From Paenibacillus_E sp040812395 (GTDB taxonomy: Bacteria; Bacillota; Bacilli; Paenibacillales; NBRC-103111), in the NCBI RefSeq assembly GCF_040812395.1, contig NZ_JBFNXH010000013.1, positions 114,072 through 178,071 on the forward strand: 64,000 nt of DNA, written 5' to 3'. Shown in pieces: positions 7,154-14,908 of the stretch. Each line of letters opens with the position of its first letter. Position 1 is the first letter of the stretch. A model generated the notes under the pieces. It was given only the letters and a program-made list of their open reading frames with translations, was not told the origin of the DNA and did no database searches. Both the position numbers and the translations under genes were made by a program.

Positions 7154-8620
7154 ATGAAAATGATTTCCTTTTCGACCTCTTCAAAGCAGCATTCAACAGA
7201 ACTGCTCACGCGGTTAGCTTCTGGGGATTTGACCATTCTACAGAGTGAGCCTCCCCGCAAGAAGCGTGCGTTCACGGATTTGGTACATCAAACCGCGCAG
7301 GGCTTGAAGTCGCTTATTCGCATTGTTGACCGTTCCTCATCACAGCTGGATGATCAAATGGAGATTATTCGATCCTCCTCGGACACAATCTCTCATCAGG
7401 TTGAAGGTGTGACAAGCACCATTCGGGAGATTACAATAGGCATTCAAGATTCCGCTGAACAGATCCAAGAAGCTGCTTCACAAATGAGTCAGATTCACTC
7501 TCTCTTGGGTCAAATACGCCGCGACAATGAAATCGTTGTATCGGGGGCGGTTGGTGTATCGGACGAGCTTGTTGAAGGGAAGCAGGAAATCGCTGATGCG
7601 GCTGAACGTATGCGTCATTTGAGTGCAGACAGTAAAGAGATGCATACAGCTATGGGGCAATTTAACGTAGCATTGGGTAAAATCGCGGAAATAACGAAAA
7701 TGGTGGAAGAGATTTCAGGCCAGACGCAATTGTTGTCATTGAATGCCAATATTGAAGCTGCCAGAGCCGGTGAACACGGCAAAGGATTCGCAGTGGTGGC
7801 GCAAGAAATATCCAGACTTGCCGTCCAATCGAAGATGGCAACCTCACATATCAGCGAACATCTGCATACCATAGATGCTTATGCGCATACACTCGCCAAT
7901 TCCGTAAATGGAATTAAGGATACTGCCGAATCAGGTGCGGAAGTCATGGACAAGGGATTCGAGCGGTACAGCAAGGTGGAGGCTTTTATTACAAGACTGT
8001 GCGTCCGTATAAACAGCGTGGATCAATCCATATCGGACGTTACTGACAGCACTGTGGCTGTATCGGATACGGTGCATCGAACGTCCGCTCTGTTTGAACA
8101 GATAGCCGCAGGAAGCGAAGAAGTGCTGGCATCCGCAGAGCTGCAGCAGCGCGGTATCGTAACCATGAATGAAACTATACGTGGTGCGCGGCGCAGCAGT
8201 TTGTCGCTGAGATCAGCTGTATCCCAGTTCAAGCTGCCCCAAACGGCCCATGCACATCCGCTTAAAACATATGTGGATGCCTGGATTGAACGTGCAATCG
8301 GTATCCGCGCTGTTATGGTGGAAATGATTGAATCCCGTGATCAGGTTCGTTCCCGGCTCTGGTACGAAGAAAAAACAGTGCTTGAAAATGAGCTGCAAAT
8401 TTGTACGGCGAAGCTTTCGGGCGCTAGTATGAGGCCTGAAGATTTGCAATATTTTCGAAAGTTGCAGGAGGCTTGGCAATCCTTTCATGAAGTCAAGGAA
8501 CAGAATGCGAAATGGGTGCTTCAGGGTGAGTATGAAAAAGCGCAGCAATCACTGATTAATCAAGGTCGATCACGCTTTAAGCGGGCGCTTGATCTGGCAC
8601 AGGAATGGATTGACAGTTAG
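7154..8620 (+). CDS. Soluble methyl-accepting chemotaxis-type transducer with C-terminal helical sensor-like domain
   Basis: A 488-residue, almost wholly helical protein. The hairpin tip that contacts CheA/CheW is well conserved (QTQLLSLNANIEAARAGEHG, then KGFAVVAQEISRLA, residues ~190-225), flanked by long heptad-repeat arms. There is no hydrophobic membrane segment or periplasmic domain at the N-terminus, so the protein should be cytosolic. After a short linker (~365), the last ~115 residues form another helical segment (including YFRKLQEAWQSFHEV) resembling a four-helix-bundle ligand domain, so sensing and signalling order is reversed relative to standard receptors. Ribosome binding site agggag lies 9 bp before ATG. 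No chemotaxis genes adjoin it, so its stimulus and partner kinase are unknown. Confidence 0.85.
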   Translation: MKMISFSTSSKQHSTELLTRLASGDLTILQSEPPRKKRAFTDLVHQTAQGLKSLIRIVDRSSSQLDDQMEIIRSSSDTISHQVEGVTSTIREITIGIQDSAEQIQEAASQMSQIHSLLGQIRRDNEIVVSGAVGVSDELVEGKQEIADAAERMRHLSADSKEMHTAMGQFNVALGKIAEITKMVEEISGQTQLLSLNANIEAARAGEHGKGFAVVAQEISRLAVQSKMATSHISEHLHTIDAYAHTLANSVNGIKDTAESGAEVMDKGFERYSKVEAFITRLCVRINSVDQSISDVTDSTVAVSDTVHRTSALFEQIAAGSEEVLASAELQQRGIVTMNETIRGARRSSLSLRSAVSQFKLPQTAHAHPLKTYVDAWIERAIGIRAVMVEMIESRDQVRSRLWYEEKTVLENELQICTAKLSGASMRPEDLQYFRKLQEAWQSFHEVKEQNAKWVLQGEYEKAQQSLINQGRSRFKRALDLAQEWIDS

Positions 8621-8717
8621 CCCATGAAAAACAGATTGGTAAACTGGCTTTTTTTTTCGCATTTCGATAAAATATAAAGTAGCGATGTTTTTATCGATGT
8701 GTAGGAGTGTGTAGACG

Positions 8718-9068
8718 ATGAGCGATTGTATTTTTTGCAAAATTGTTGAGGGTGTGCTTCCTTCAAAGAAAGTTTACGAAGACGATGAGGTGCTTGGCTT
8801 TTACGATATTGAACCAGGCGCTCCGATTCATGTGCTGATTATTCCTAAAAAGCATATTCCTTCATTGGATGCTGCATCCTCGGAAGATTGGGCTGTGCTT
8901 GGTCAAATTCAGAAAGCCGCGCAGCAAATTGCTCGCGAATTAGGCGTCGAAGAATCGGGTTATCGCGTTGTTACTAATATAGGAGCTAACGCAGGACAAA
9001 TCGTACATCATCTCCATTATCATCTTATGGGAGGGGCCAAATTGGCTCCATTAGGAGTCGCAAACTAA
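8718..9068 (+). CDS. HIT family nucleotide-binding protein (HinT-like)
   Basis: A 116-residue histidine triad protein. The catalytic signature HHLHYHL lies at residues 97-103, and the N-terminus carries the CIFCKI pair (Cys4, Cys7) found in many bacterial members. Enzymes of this family hydrolyse nucleoside phosphoramidates and related phosphate esters in the cytosol. Length is normal. ATG 8718 follows taggagtg at suitable spacing. It sits directly before rpsU, as in many Firmicutes, but rpsU has its own promoter. Confidence 0.93.
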   Translation: MSDCIFCKIVEGVLPSKKVYEDDEVLGFYDIEPGAPIHVLIIPKKHIPSLDAASSEDWAVLGQIQKAAQQIARELGVEESGYRVVTNIGANAGQIVHHLHYHLMGGAKLAPLGVAN

Positions 9069-9096
9069 GGTAGAAAAAATCTTGGTGAGTTTCAGA

Positions 9097-9125
9097 TTGA
9101 CACTCTAATTACTATAACCTATAAT
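9097..9125 (+). promoter_or_regulatory. Consensus sigma-A promoter of rpsU-yqeY
   Basis: TTGACA (9097-9102), a 17-bp spacer and TATAAT (9120-9125) form a perfect housekeeping promoter, 55 bp before the GTG start of rpsU, in keeping with high expression of a ribosomal protein. Confidence 0.92.
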
Positions 9126-9180
9126 GAGATTTGATGAACCGCTTTGTCTTGGACGGTCTGTTCGGAGGGAGGGAAAACTG

Positions 9181-9354
9181 GTGTCAGAAACTCGAGTTCG
9201 CAAGAACGAAACTATAGATGCTGCACTTCGTCGCTTTAAGCGTTCCATCGCTAAGGATGGCGTTCTAGCAGAGGTTAAAAAACGCAAACATTATGAGAAG
9301 CCTAGCGTTAAGCGTAAGAAAAAGTCAGAGGCTGCTCGTAAGAGAAAGTTCTAG
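9181..9354 (+). CDS. rpsU: 30S ribosomal protein S21
   Basis: A 57-residue, strongly basic protein with the S21 features RVRKNETIDAALRRFKR and a Lys/Arg-rich C-terminal helix ending KSEAARKRKF. It binds 16S rRNA near the anti-Shine-Dalgarno region of the 30S subunit. The start is GTG at 9181, chosen because ggagggagg lies 7-8 bp upstream and because S21 proteins begin at this point; an in-frame ATG at 9124 lies inside the promoter. It is followed after 8 bp by yqeY. Confidence 0.97.
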   Translation: MSETRVRKNETIDAALRRFKRSIAKDGVLAEVKKRKHYEKPSVKRKKKSEAARKRKF

Positions 9355-9362
9355 GAGGCAAC

Positions 9363-9806
9363 ATGAGCTTAAGCGAAAGATTGAACGAAGATATGAAGCA
9401 AGCGATGAAGAGTCAGGACAAGTTCAAACTCTCTGTGATCCGTATGGTTCGTTCTACTATCAAGAATTCAGAGATAGATCTGAAGAGAGCCTTAGATGAC
9501 AATGAAGTGCTTGATGTTCTTACTCGTGAGATCAAACAGCGTAAGGATTCCCTCCAAGAATTTACGAAAGCCGGCAGAGACGATCTGGCCGACAACCTGA
9601 AGGCAGAACTTGTTATTCTAGCTGAGTACATGCCGCAACAGCTTTCTGAGGAAGAAGTGAAAGCCATTGTACAGCAGACCATCCAGCAAGTTGGTGCTTC
9701 TTCCAAAGCGGACATGGGCAAAGTGATGACGGCATTAATGCCTCAGGTAAAAGGACGCGCTGATGGTAAACTTATCAATCAGTTGGTTCAACAATTGTTA
9801 GGCTAA
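9363..9806 (+). CDS. yqeY: GatB/YqeY domain protein
   Basis: A 147-residue cytosolic protein of the YqeY family, whose C-terminal half resembles the tail domain of the tRNA amidotransferase subunit GatB. The N-terminal helical part (SLSERLNEDMKQAMKSQDK) and the C-terminal AYMPQQLSEEEV...GKVMTALMPQVKGRADG segment are typical. An amidotransferase or tRNA-related function is inferred from GatB, not established. aggagg lies 5 bp before ATG, and the gene is co-transcribed with rpsU, an arrangement conserved in Bacillales. Confidence 0.95.
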   Translation: MSLSERLNEDMKQAMKSQDKFKLSVIRMVRSTIKNSEIDLKRALDDNEVLDVLTREIKQRKDSLQEFTKAGRDDLADNLKAELVILAEYMPQQLSEEEVKAIVQQTIQQVGASSKADMGKVMTALMPQVKGRADGKLINQLVQQLLG

Positions 9807-9826
9807 AATGAAAATATGTATGAAAA

Positions 9827-9858
9827 GGCCAGGTGAAAGTAATTTCTCCTGGTCTTTT
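9827..9858 (+). terminator. Terminator of the rpsU-yqeY operon
   Basis: ggccagg (9827-9833) pairs with cctggtc (9848-9854), one G-T pair, followed by TTTTG. Confidence 0.75.
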
Positions 9859-9878
9859 GTTATTTTTTACCAAGGAAA

Positions 9879-9904
9879 CGAAACAGTTCTCTTATTCAAA
9901 CGTA
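9879..9904 (+). promoter_or_regulatory. ECF sigma (sigma-W-type) promoter of the NfeD-floA operon
   Basis: cGAAAC (9879-9884) and CGTA (9901-9904) are separated by exactly 16 bp, matching the B. subtilis sigma-W consensus TGAAAC-N16-CGTA. In B. subtilis the equivalent yqeZ-yqfA-yqfB operon is a known sigma-W target (established knowledge). The start codon is 52 bp downstream. Confidence 0.8.
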
Positions 9905-9955
9905 CATAGTATTGATAAACGATCTGAGAAAAATTAAGGGAGGGAGTGAACGACA

Positions 9956-10615
9956 ATGTTTGCTGATCATTTATCTGCCTTTCTGACTCATCCGGTTACC
10001 GCAACCGTACTCTTGGTGGTTGGTATTGTTGGCATTGCGCTGGAACTGCTTTTTTTCAGCGGCGGTCTGCTAGCCGCAGCAGGAATTGCCGGTTTCGCGC
10101 TTTATTTTTTAGGTTATTATTTAGCGGGTTACGCAGGCTTTGGCGATTTGGCGATCTTCGGCATTGGTATCGTGCTTTTGATTTTAGAACTCGTTGTACC
10201 TAGCTTCGGGATTTTAAGTGTGTTAGGCGCAATCTGCCTATTTGGCGGAGTTCTGATGGCGGCATCAGATCCCAAAGAAGCAGCCATCATGCTAGGCGTA
10301 GCATTGTTGATCGCTGTTATCGCGATCGCATTCGCCATTAAATACTTTAAGCATCGCGGCATTTGGAATCGTTTTATTTTGAAAGAACAGTTGACAACGG
10401 AAAAGGGGTTTATTTCCAGCCCTGATCATTCGTATCTCGTTGGGATGAAAGGTGAAGCCTTGACTCCATTGCGGCCAGCTGGGACAGCCCAAATCGGTGG
10501 AGAAAGGGTCGATGTCGTTGCAGATGGGACCTTTATTGCGAATGGCAAATCCGTTCTTGTCATACAAGTTGAGGGAACGCGGGTTGTCGTTAGAGAAATC
10601 GATCAGTCGATGTAA
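9956..10615 (+). CDS. NfeD family membrane protein (YqeZ-like, short form)
   Basis: A 219-residue protein with four or five hydrophobic segments (roughly residues 15-60, 65-100 and 105-130) followed by a C-terminal soluble OB-fold domain (~150-215) typical of NfeD. The ClpP-like protease domain found at the N-terminus of long NfeD proteins such as B. subtilis YqeZ is absent, so this is a short form. NfeD proteins act with flotillin/SPFH proteins in membrane organisation, and floA follows directly. ATG 9956 has gggaggg ~9-14 bp upstream. Regulation by an envelope-stress sigma factor is suggested by the promoter at 9879. Confidence 0.9.
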   Translation: MFADHLSAFLTHPVTATVLLVVGIVGIALELLFFSGGLLAAAGIAGFALYFLGYYLAGYAGFGDLAIFGIGIVLLILELVVPSFGILSVLGAICLFGGVLMAASDPKEAAIMLGVALLIAVIAIAFAIKYFKHRGIWNRFILKEQLTTEKGFISSPDHSYLVGMKGEALTPLRPAGTAQIGGERVDVVADGTFIANGKSVLVIQVEGTRVVVREIDQSM

Positions 10616-10681
10616 GTGAAATTGGCTATGAGTAAATTTTTCGAAAACTTAATTAACGAACTATGAGGAGGATTTACTTTT

Positions 10682-11665
10682 ATGGAACCAAGCTTGTATT
10701 TCTTGCTTCTCGCGGCGGTCATTATTATTGCGCTTGCCATTTTACTAAGCGTCGTGCCAGTTATGTTATGGATTTCGGCACTCGCATCGGGAGTGCGCAT
10801 CAGCATTATTACATTAATCGCTATGAGGCTTCGCCGCGTGACGCCAAGTAGAATTGTAAACCCGATGATTAAGGCCACCAAAGCGGGCATTGATCTAAGT
10901 ATTAATCAACTTGAGAGCCATTTTCTTGCAGGCGGTAATGTAGACCGCGTTGTTAACGCGTTGATTGCAGCGCACCGTGCAAAAATTCATTTGGAATTTG
11001 AACGTGCAGCAGCTATTGATCTCGCGGGGCGCGATGTATTGTTGGCTGTTCAGATGAGCGTAAACCCTCGTGTGATTGAAACGCCAAATGTATCCGCCGT
11101 TGCGAAAAACGGGATTGAAGTCAAGGTTATTGCACGGGTAACGGTTCGTGCCAATATCGACCGTTTAGTTGGGGGCGCAGGCGAGGAAACGATTATTGCT
11201 CGTGTCGGGGAAGGGATTGTTACAACTGTCGGTTCCAGCGATTCGCATAAGGATGTATTGGAAAATCCTGATTTGATCTCCCGAACGGTGCTGGGCAAAG
11301 GCTTGGATGCGGGAACTGCATTTGAAATCCTGTCTATCGATATTGCTGACGTAGATGTAGGTAAAAACATTGGGGCAAACTTACAAACCGAGCAGGCGGA
11401 AGCTGATAAACGGATCGCTCAAGCTAAGGCAGAGGAAAGACGCGCTATGGCGGTGGCTGCTGAGCAAGAAATGAAGGCGAAAGTTGTCGAGATGCGCGCA
11501 AAAGTTGTCGAATCTGAATCTCAGGTGCCTTTAGCTATGGCGGAAGCGCTACGGAGCGGTAAACTAGGCGTGATGGATTACATGAATCTTAAAAACATTG
11601 AATCCGATACGCAAATGCGCTCTACACTTGGCAAATTAAATGAGGATAAGAACGATAAGATATAA
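10682..11665 (+). CDS. floA: Flotillin-like protein FloA
   Basis: A 327-residue protein matching the FloA (YqfA, former UPF0365) family. An N-terminal hydrophobic hairpin (residues ~5-45) anchors it to the inner face of the membrane. An SPFH/PHB region follows (~50-230), then an Ala/Glu/Lys-rich coiled coil (QAEADKRIAQAKAEERRAM). Flotillins form membrane foci and influence fluidity, secretion and signalling. Length is standard. The gene has aggagg 10 bp before ATG and is in one operon with the NfeD gene and the next small membrane protein. Confidence 0.97.
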   Translation: MEPSLYFLLLAAVIIIALAILLSVVPVMLWISALASGVRISIITLIAMRLRRVTPSRIVNPMIKATKAGIDLSINQLESHFLAGGNVDRVVNALIAAHRAKIHLEFERAAAIDLAGRDVLLAVQMSVNPRVIETPNVSAVAKNGIEVKVIARVTVRANIDRLVGGAGEETIIARVGEGIVTTVGSSDSHKDVLENPDLISRTVLGKGLDAGTAFEILSIDIADVDVGKNIGANLQTEQAEADKRIAQAKAEERRAMAVAAEQEMKAKVVEMRAKVVESESQVPLAMAEALRSGKLGVMDYMNLKNIESDTQMRSTLGKLNEDKNDKI

Positions 11666-11728
11666 TGGGATGTTTACTTGACGTTTGATGATAACAAGCT
11701 TTTGTTAGAAATCTAAAGGGGGTGCTCG

Positions 11729-12193
11729 GTGGAACAGTTGATCTTGTTCTTGTTCAAACATTGGTACCTTGCGATTATTCTTGTGACGCTCTTCTACCAA
11801 ATAAGAAATAAATGGGTACATGCGGATAAAAGAACTTTTAAGCCGCAGGGAATGCCCTCATTCGGCGGGAGTCCTGGGGACGCGAGTAAGCCCGTAGAGA
11901 GACCGAAACTGGCGCCAAGTCCCAAAGCATCACCGATGCAGCCAATAAGGCAGCAGAGCGAGTATATGCGACCTGGCGCCGAGCCGGCGGTAGCTTCGAC
12001 GAATCCGAAGAAGAAGGAATCGCCATTTGGCTCTACAGCTTCAATTGCTCCTGAAAGTGCTTTAATGCCTGCAGAATCGCTATCCAATCCTGGGTTGTTT
12101 CCCGACCAACCAACAGGTCAGCAAATTTTGCAAGGTGTGATATGGTCAGAAATTCTCGGCCCGCCAAGAGCTAAGAAACCTTTTCGCCGTTAA
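11729..12193 (+). CDS. Single-span membrane protein of unknown function, third gene of the floA operon
   Basis: A 154-residue protein starting at GTG 11729 (agggggtg about 8 bp upstream). Residues 4-24 are one hydrophobic span (LILFLFKHWYLAIILVTLFY). The remainder is Pro/Ser-rich and disordered-looking, with a short conserved-looking end, ILQGVIWSEILGPPRAKKP. Its position corresponds to yqfB of B. subtilis, but no clear sequence similarity can be claimed. The ILQG...IWSEILG segment could be a short docking motif. A role with FloA and NfeD in the membrane is inferred from the operon. Confidence 0.75.
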   Translation: MEQLILFLFKHWYLAIILVTLFYQIRNKWVHADKRTFKPQGMPSFGGSPGDASKPVERPKLAPSPKASPMQPIRQQSEYMRPGAEPAVASTNPKKKESPFGSTASIAPESALMPAESLSNPGLFPDQPTGQQILQGVIWSEILGPPRAKKPFRR

Positions 12194-12211
12194 TCGAATG
12201 GTCTATTCTCA

Positions 12212-12246
12212 GGTCCCTCTCCTGTTTAAGGAGACGGGGCTTTTTT
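12212..12246 (+). terminator. Terminator of the floA operon
   Basis: ccctctcct pairs with aggagacggg (one bulged base) around a tgttta loop and is followed by six T. Confidence 0.85.
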
Positions 12247-12295
12247 GTGCTGATCTGTTGACTATCTGGCGCGATGCTGGGGCAGGATCTTTTTC

Positions 12296-12324
12296 ACATA
12301 AATCATGGTCTTCCAGCATAATTT
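12296..12324 (+). promoter_or_regulatory. Possible sigma-E promoter of yqfC-yqfD
   Basis: acataaa (12296-12302), a 14-bp spacer and cataattt (12317-12324) resemble the mother-cell sigma-E pattern. yqfCD of B. subtilis is a sigma-E operon. Hexamer fit is only moderate. Confidence 0.45.
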
Positions 12325-12388
12325 GGTAGAAAGTCTATGCGCGCTCCTGCCGCCATGATCATCTAGTTAGAGGGGGTACTGCCCAGCT

Positions 12389-12667
12389 ATGCGTCGCTTG
12401 ACCCGCAAATGGAACCAGTTCACAGCTAAAATCCTCGATCTCCCCCAGGATGTCGTACAGGACTTGCCGCGCATCACGATGATCGGCAATATGCAGCTTT
12501 ATGTGGAGAATCACCGGGGAGTGCTTCATTTCTCAAGCGAAACCTTGAAGCTCCAATTAACGAAAGGCAAGCTGGAAGTGAGCGGAAACCAGTTGGTGAT
12601 TCGTGCGATCCTGCCTGAGGAAGTGTTTATCGAAGGTAGAATCGACGATGTGAAGTATATACCATGA
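12389..12667 (+). CDS. yqfC: Sporulation protein YqfC
   Basis: A 92-residue member of the YabP/YqfC family, with the typical DLPRITMIGNMQLYVENHRGV strand pattern and a C-terminal beta region. It is made in the mother cell during sporulation in B. subtilis; its exact function is unknown. The start ATG 12389 follows agagggggt. It is directly upstream of yqfD, as in other spore formers, with a 48-bp gap that contains a 30-bp repeat next to the yqfD ribosome binding site. Confidence 0.93.
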   Translation: MRRLTRKWNQFTAKILDLPQDVVQDLPRITMIGNMQLYVENHRGVLHFSSETLKLQLTKGKLEVSGNQLVIRAILPEEVFIEGRIDDVKYIP

Positions 12668-12669
12668 AA

Positions 12670-12699
12670 GCTTACGAAGCCAGTTTTCTGGCGAAAACT
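12670..12699 (+). repeat. 30-bp repeat element, copy A, next to the yqfD ribosome binding site
   Basis: This 30-bp sequence starting gcttacgaagcc and ending gcgaaaact is identical to 17214-17243 and nearly so to 17175-17203. It contains agtttt-ctggcg-aaaact (6-bp stem). gaagcc at 12676-12681 could also pair with ggcttc at 12707-12712, folding the aaggagg into a hairpin. Confidence 0.8.
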
Positions 12700-12715
12700 T
12701 TAAGGAGGCTTCCTC

Positions 12716-13909
12716 ATGAAGCAATCGATTTTCATTGCCCGGCTGAGAGGGTATGTGCGCATACAATTGCGAGGCAAAGATTGTGACAGTATCATTAATC
12801 CGATGATGGAAAGCGGATTATCGATGTGGGATATCGAGCCCGTGAGAGACAGCAAGCTTGAAATGTATATCCTCATAAGGGATTTTTTTCGGCTGCGGCC
12901 GCTGTTGAAGCGGACAGGCTGTCGAGTGCATGTCCTGTCGCGGCATGGGCTTCCTTTTTTTATGGAAAGGCTGGGCAGGCGCAAGCTTTTCTTAGGCGGG
13001 ATGGCTGCATTCGTCATTGCGCTGTACGTCCTGTCCTCGCTTGTCTGGCAGATATCGGTAGAGGGCAATGAACGAATCGCAGAGGCGGACATCCTGCAAG
13101 CAGCTTCCAAACAAGGGATTCATACATTCCAATGGAAATTTAGATTGAAAAATACAGAGGAGCTATCGCGCGAAATTCAGGGAATGCTGCCGAATGCTGC
13201 TTGGGTCGGTGTCGAAATTCGCGGTACGCATGTTACGATTAAAGTCGTGGAGGCGACGATACCGGATAAAGGGCCGCTGATGAATCCCCGAAATTTGGTT
13301 GCATCGAAAAATGCGCTTGTAACTGAAATTTTATCGGTGAAAGGCAGGCCTATGGTTAAGCCGAACACCTATGTGAGAAAAGGCGATGTGCTCATTTCAG
13401 GGGTCATCGGCGACGAGCAGAACAATCAAGTTGTGGTAGCAAACGGGAAGGTGAGAGGGATTGTGTGGTATACCTCCCGAATCGAAGCGCCTTTAACGAA
13501 AACATATAAAGCATTCACAGGAGAATCCAAAGCCCGCAATTATCTTGTTTTTGGGACAAGAGCGCTGCAGGTAAGCGGATACGGCAAGCTTCTATTTGAG
13601 AAATACGAAACACTTTCTGAACGCAAAACGTTGGAGTGGCGCTCTTTTACTCTGCCGATCGGGTGGCTTCATGAGAAGGTCATGGAGGTTCATTATACGG
13701 AAGAGCCCATCGAAGAAGCGACTGTCAAGAAGAACAGTTTAGAGCAGGCGAGAGCCGAATTGCTTCAGGCTGCGGGGACGGATTCTCGCATGGCCGGCGA
13801 AAAAATTTTGCATGAGAAAACAGAGAATGGTAAAGTTTATATGGAAGTGCATTTTGAAGTGGAAGAAAATATCGCTGAAGAACAACCCATTGTGATACGA
13901 GGAGAATGA
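12716..13909 (+). CDS. yqfD: Sporulation protein YqfD
   Basis: A 397-residue membrane protein of the YqfD (stage IV-like) family. The cytosolic N-terminus (~1-90) carries LRGYVRIQLRG, one membrane span lies at ~92-112 (FLGGMAAFVIALYVLSSLVW), and the long C-terminal part, rich in beta strands, should be outside the mother-cell membrane. B. subtilis yqfD is sigma-E controlled and needed for efficient sporulation. The start follows aaggagg at 8 bp. phoH starts 6 bp after its end, so yqfC-yqfD-phoH-pgpH and the following genes may share a transcript. Confidence 0.94.
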   Translation: MKQSIFIARLRGYVRIQLRGKDCDSIINPMMESGLSMWDIEPVRDSKLEMYILIRDFFRLRPLLKRTGCRVHVLSRHGLPFFMERLGRRKLFLGGMAAFVIALYVLSSLVWQISVEGNERIAEADILQAASKQGIHTFQWKFRLKNTEELSREIQGMLPNAAWVGVEIRGTHVTIKVVEATIPDKGPLMNPRNLVASKNALVTEILSVKGRPMVKPNTYVRKGDVLISGVIGDEQNNQVVVANGKVRGIVWYTSRIEAPLTKTYKAFTGESKARNYLVFGTRALQVSGYGKLLFEKYETLSERKTLEWRSFTLPIGWLHEKVMEVHYTEEPIEEATVKKNSLEQARAELLQAAGTDSRMAGEKILHEKTENGKVYMEVHFEVEENIAEEQPIVIRGE

Positions 13910-13915
13910 GGCCTG

Positions 13916-14881
13916 TTGGTAGAAAACGCGCAATCCGTGAAATTAACATTGAAAAATCCGGCTGAAGGGCTTGCTTTATTCGGGCCGCAGGACAAGTTTC
14001 TGCATCTGATCGAGCGTGAAATTCAAGCGCAGATTTTTACTCGTGAAGAAGAAATAACGATTCAAGGCGCTGCTGCCGAAGTAAACTCCCTTCAGCAGCT
14101 TTTTGAGGTTCTTTTGCAGCTTATCCGCAATAATTACACACTGACAGAACGCGATGTTCAATATGCGGTGGAACTTGCGAAACAAATGAAAGCGGACCAA
14201 TTGCTCGATTTGTTCAAAGGCGAAATCACAACTACCCATCGGGGGAAACCGATCCGCGTCAAGACGATGGGACAGCGCCAGTATGTGGCCACGATCAAGA
14301 AGAAAGACATCGTCTTTGGTATCGGCCCGGCAGGCACAGGGAAAACCTATCTGGCTGTCGTACTGGCGGTGACGAGACTGAAAGAAGGCGCGGTCAAACG
14401 AATCGTACTTACACGGCCAGCTGTTGAAGCAGGGGAAAGCCTGGGCTTCTTGCCAGGCGATCTGCAGGAAAAAGTTGACCCGTATTTGCGCCCATTGTAT
14501 GATGCTCTTAACGATGTGTTAGGCCCAGATCAAGTAGCGAAGTCGCTTGAAAGAGGATTAATCGAGATCGCTCCGCTCGCCTACATGCGCGGTCGAACAC
14601 TGGATGACTCGTTTATTATTTTGGATGAAGCGCAGAACACGACGCCAGAGCAGATGAAAATGTTTCTAACCCGTCTTGGTTTCGGCTCCAAAATGGTTAT
14701 TACCGGGGATGTGACTCAGATTGATTTGCCTCGCGGCAAGAACTCCGGTCTTGTGGAAGCAAACCGAATACTTCGCGATATTGAGGAAATTGGCTTTATT
14801 CATTTTGATGAGCAGGACGTTGTTCGCCATTCGCTCGTACAGAAAATTATAGTGGCCTATAACGAAGAAAAGGATAAATGA
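13916..14881 (+). CDS. phoH: PhoH family ATPase
   Basis: A 321-residue cytosolic P-loop ATPase. The N-terminal KH-like region (~1-105) is followed by Walker A GPAGTGKT (~140), a TRPAVEAGESLGFLPGD segment characteristic of PhoH, and Walker B FIILDEAQNT. The protein is linked to RNA metabolism through neighbouring ybeY, which is conserved. The start is TTG at 13916, 6 bp after yqfD and preceded by gaggagaatgagg. A second PhoH-type gene with a PIN domain lies at 58591; the two are different subfamilies. Confidence 0.95.
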   Translation: MVENAQSVKLTLKNPAEGLALFGPQDKFLHLIEREIQAQIFTREEEITIQGAAAEVNSLQQLFEVLLQLIRNNYTLTERDVQYAVELAKQMKADQLLDLFKGEITTTHRGKPIRVKTMGQRQYVATIKKKDIVFGIGPAGTGKTYLAVVLAVTRLKEGAVKRIVLTRPAVEAGESLGFLPGDLQEKVDPYLRPLYDALNDVLGPDQVAKSLERGLIEIAPLAYMRGRTLDDSFIILDEAQNTTPEQMKMFLTRLGFGSKMVITGDVTQIDLPRGKNSGLVEANRILRDIEEIGFIHFDEQDVVRHSLVQKIIVAYNEEKDK

Positions 14882-14908
14882 ACCTGCTCGGTGGATATGT
14901 AGAGAGGA

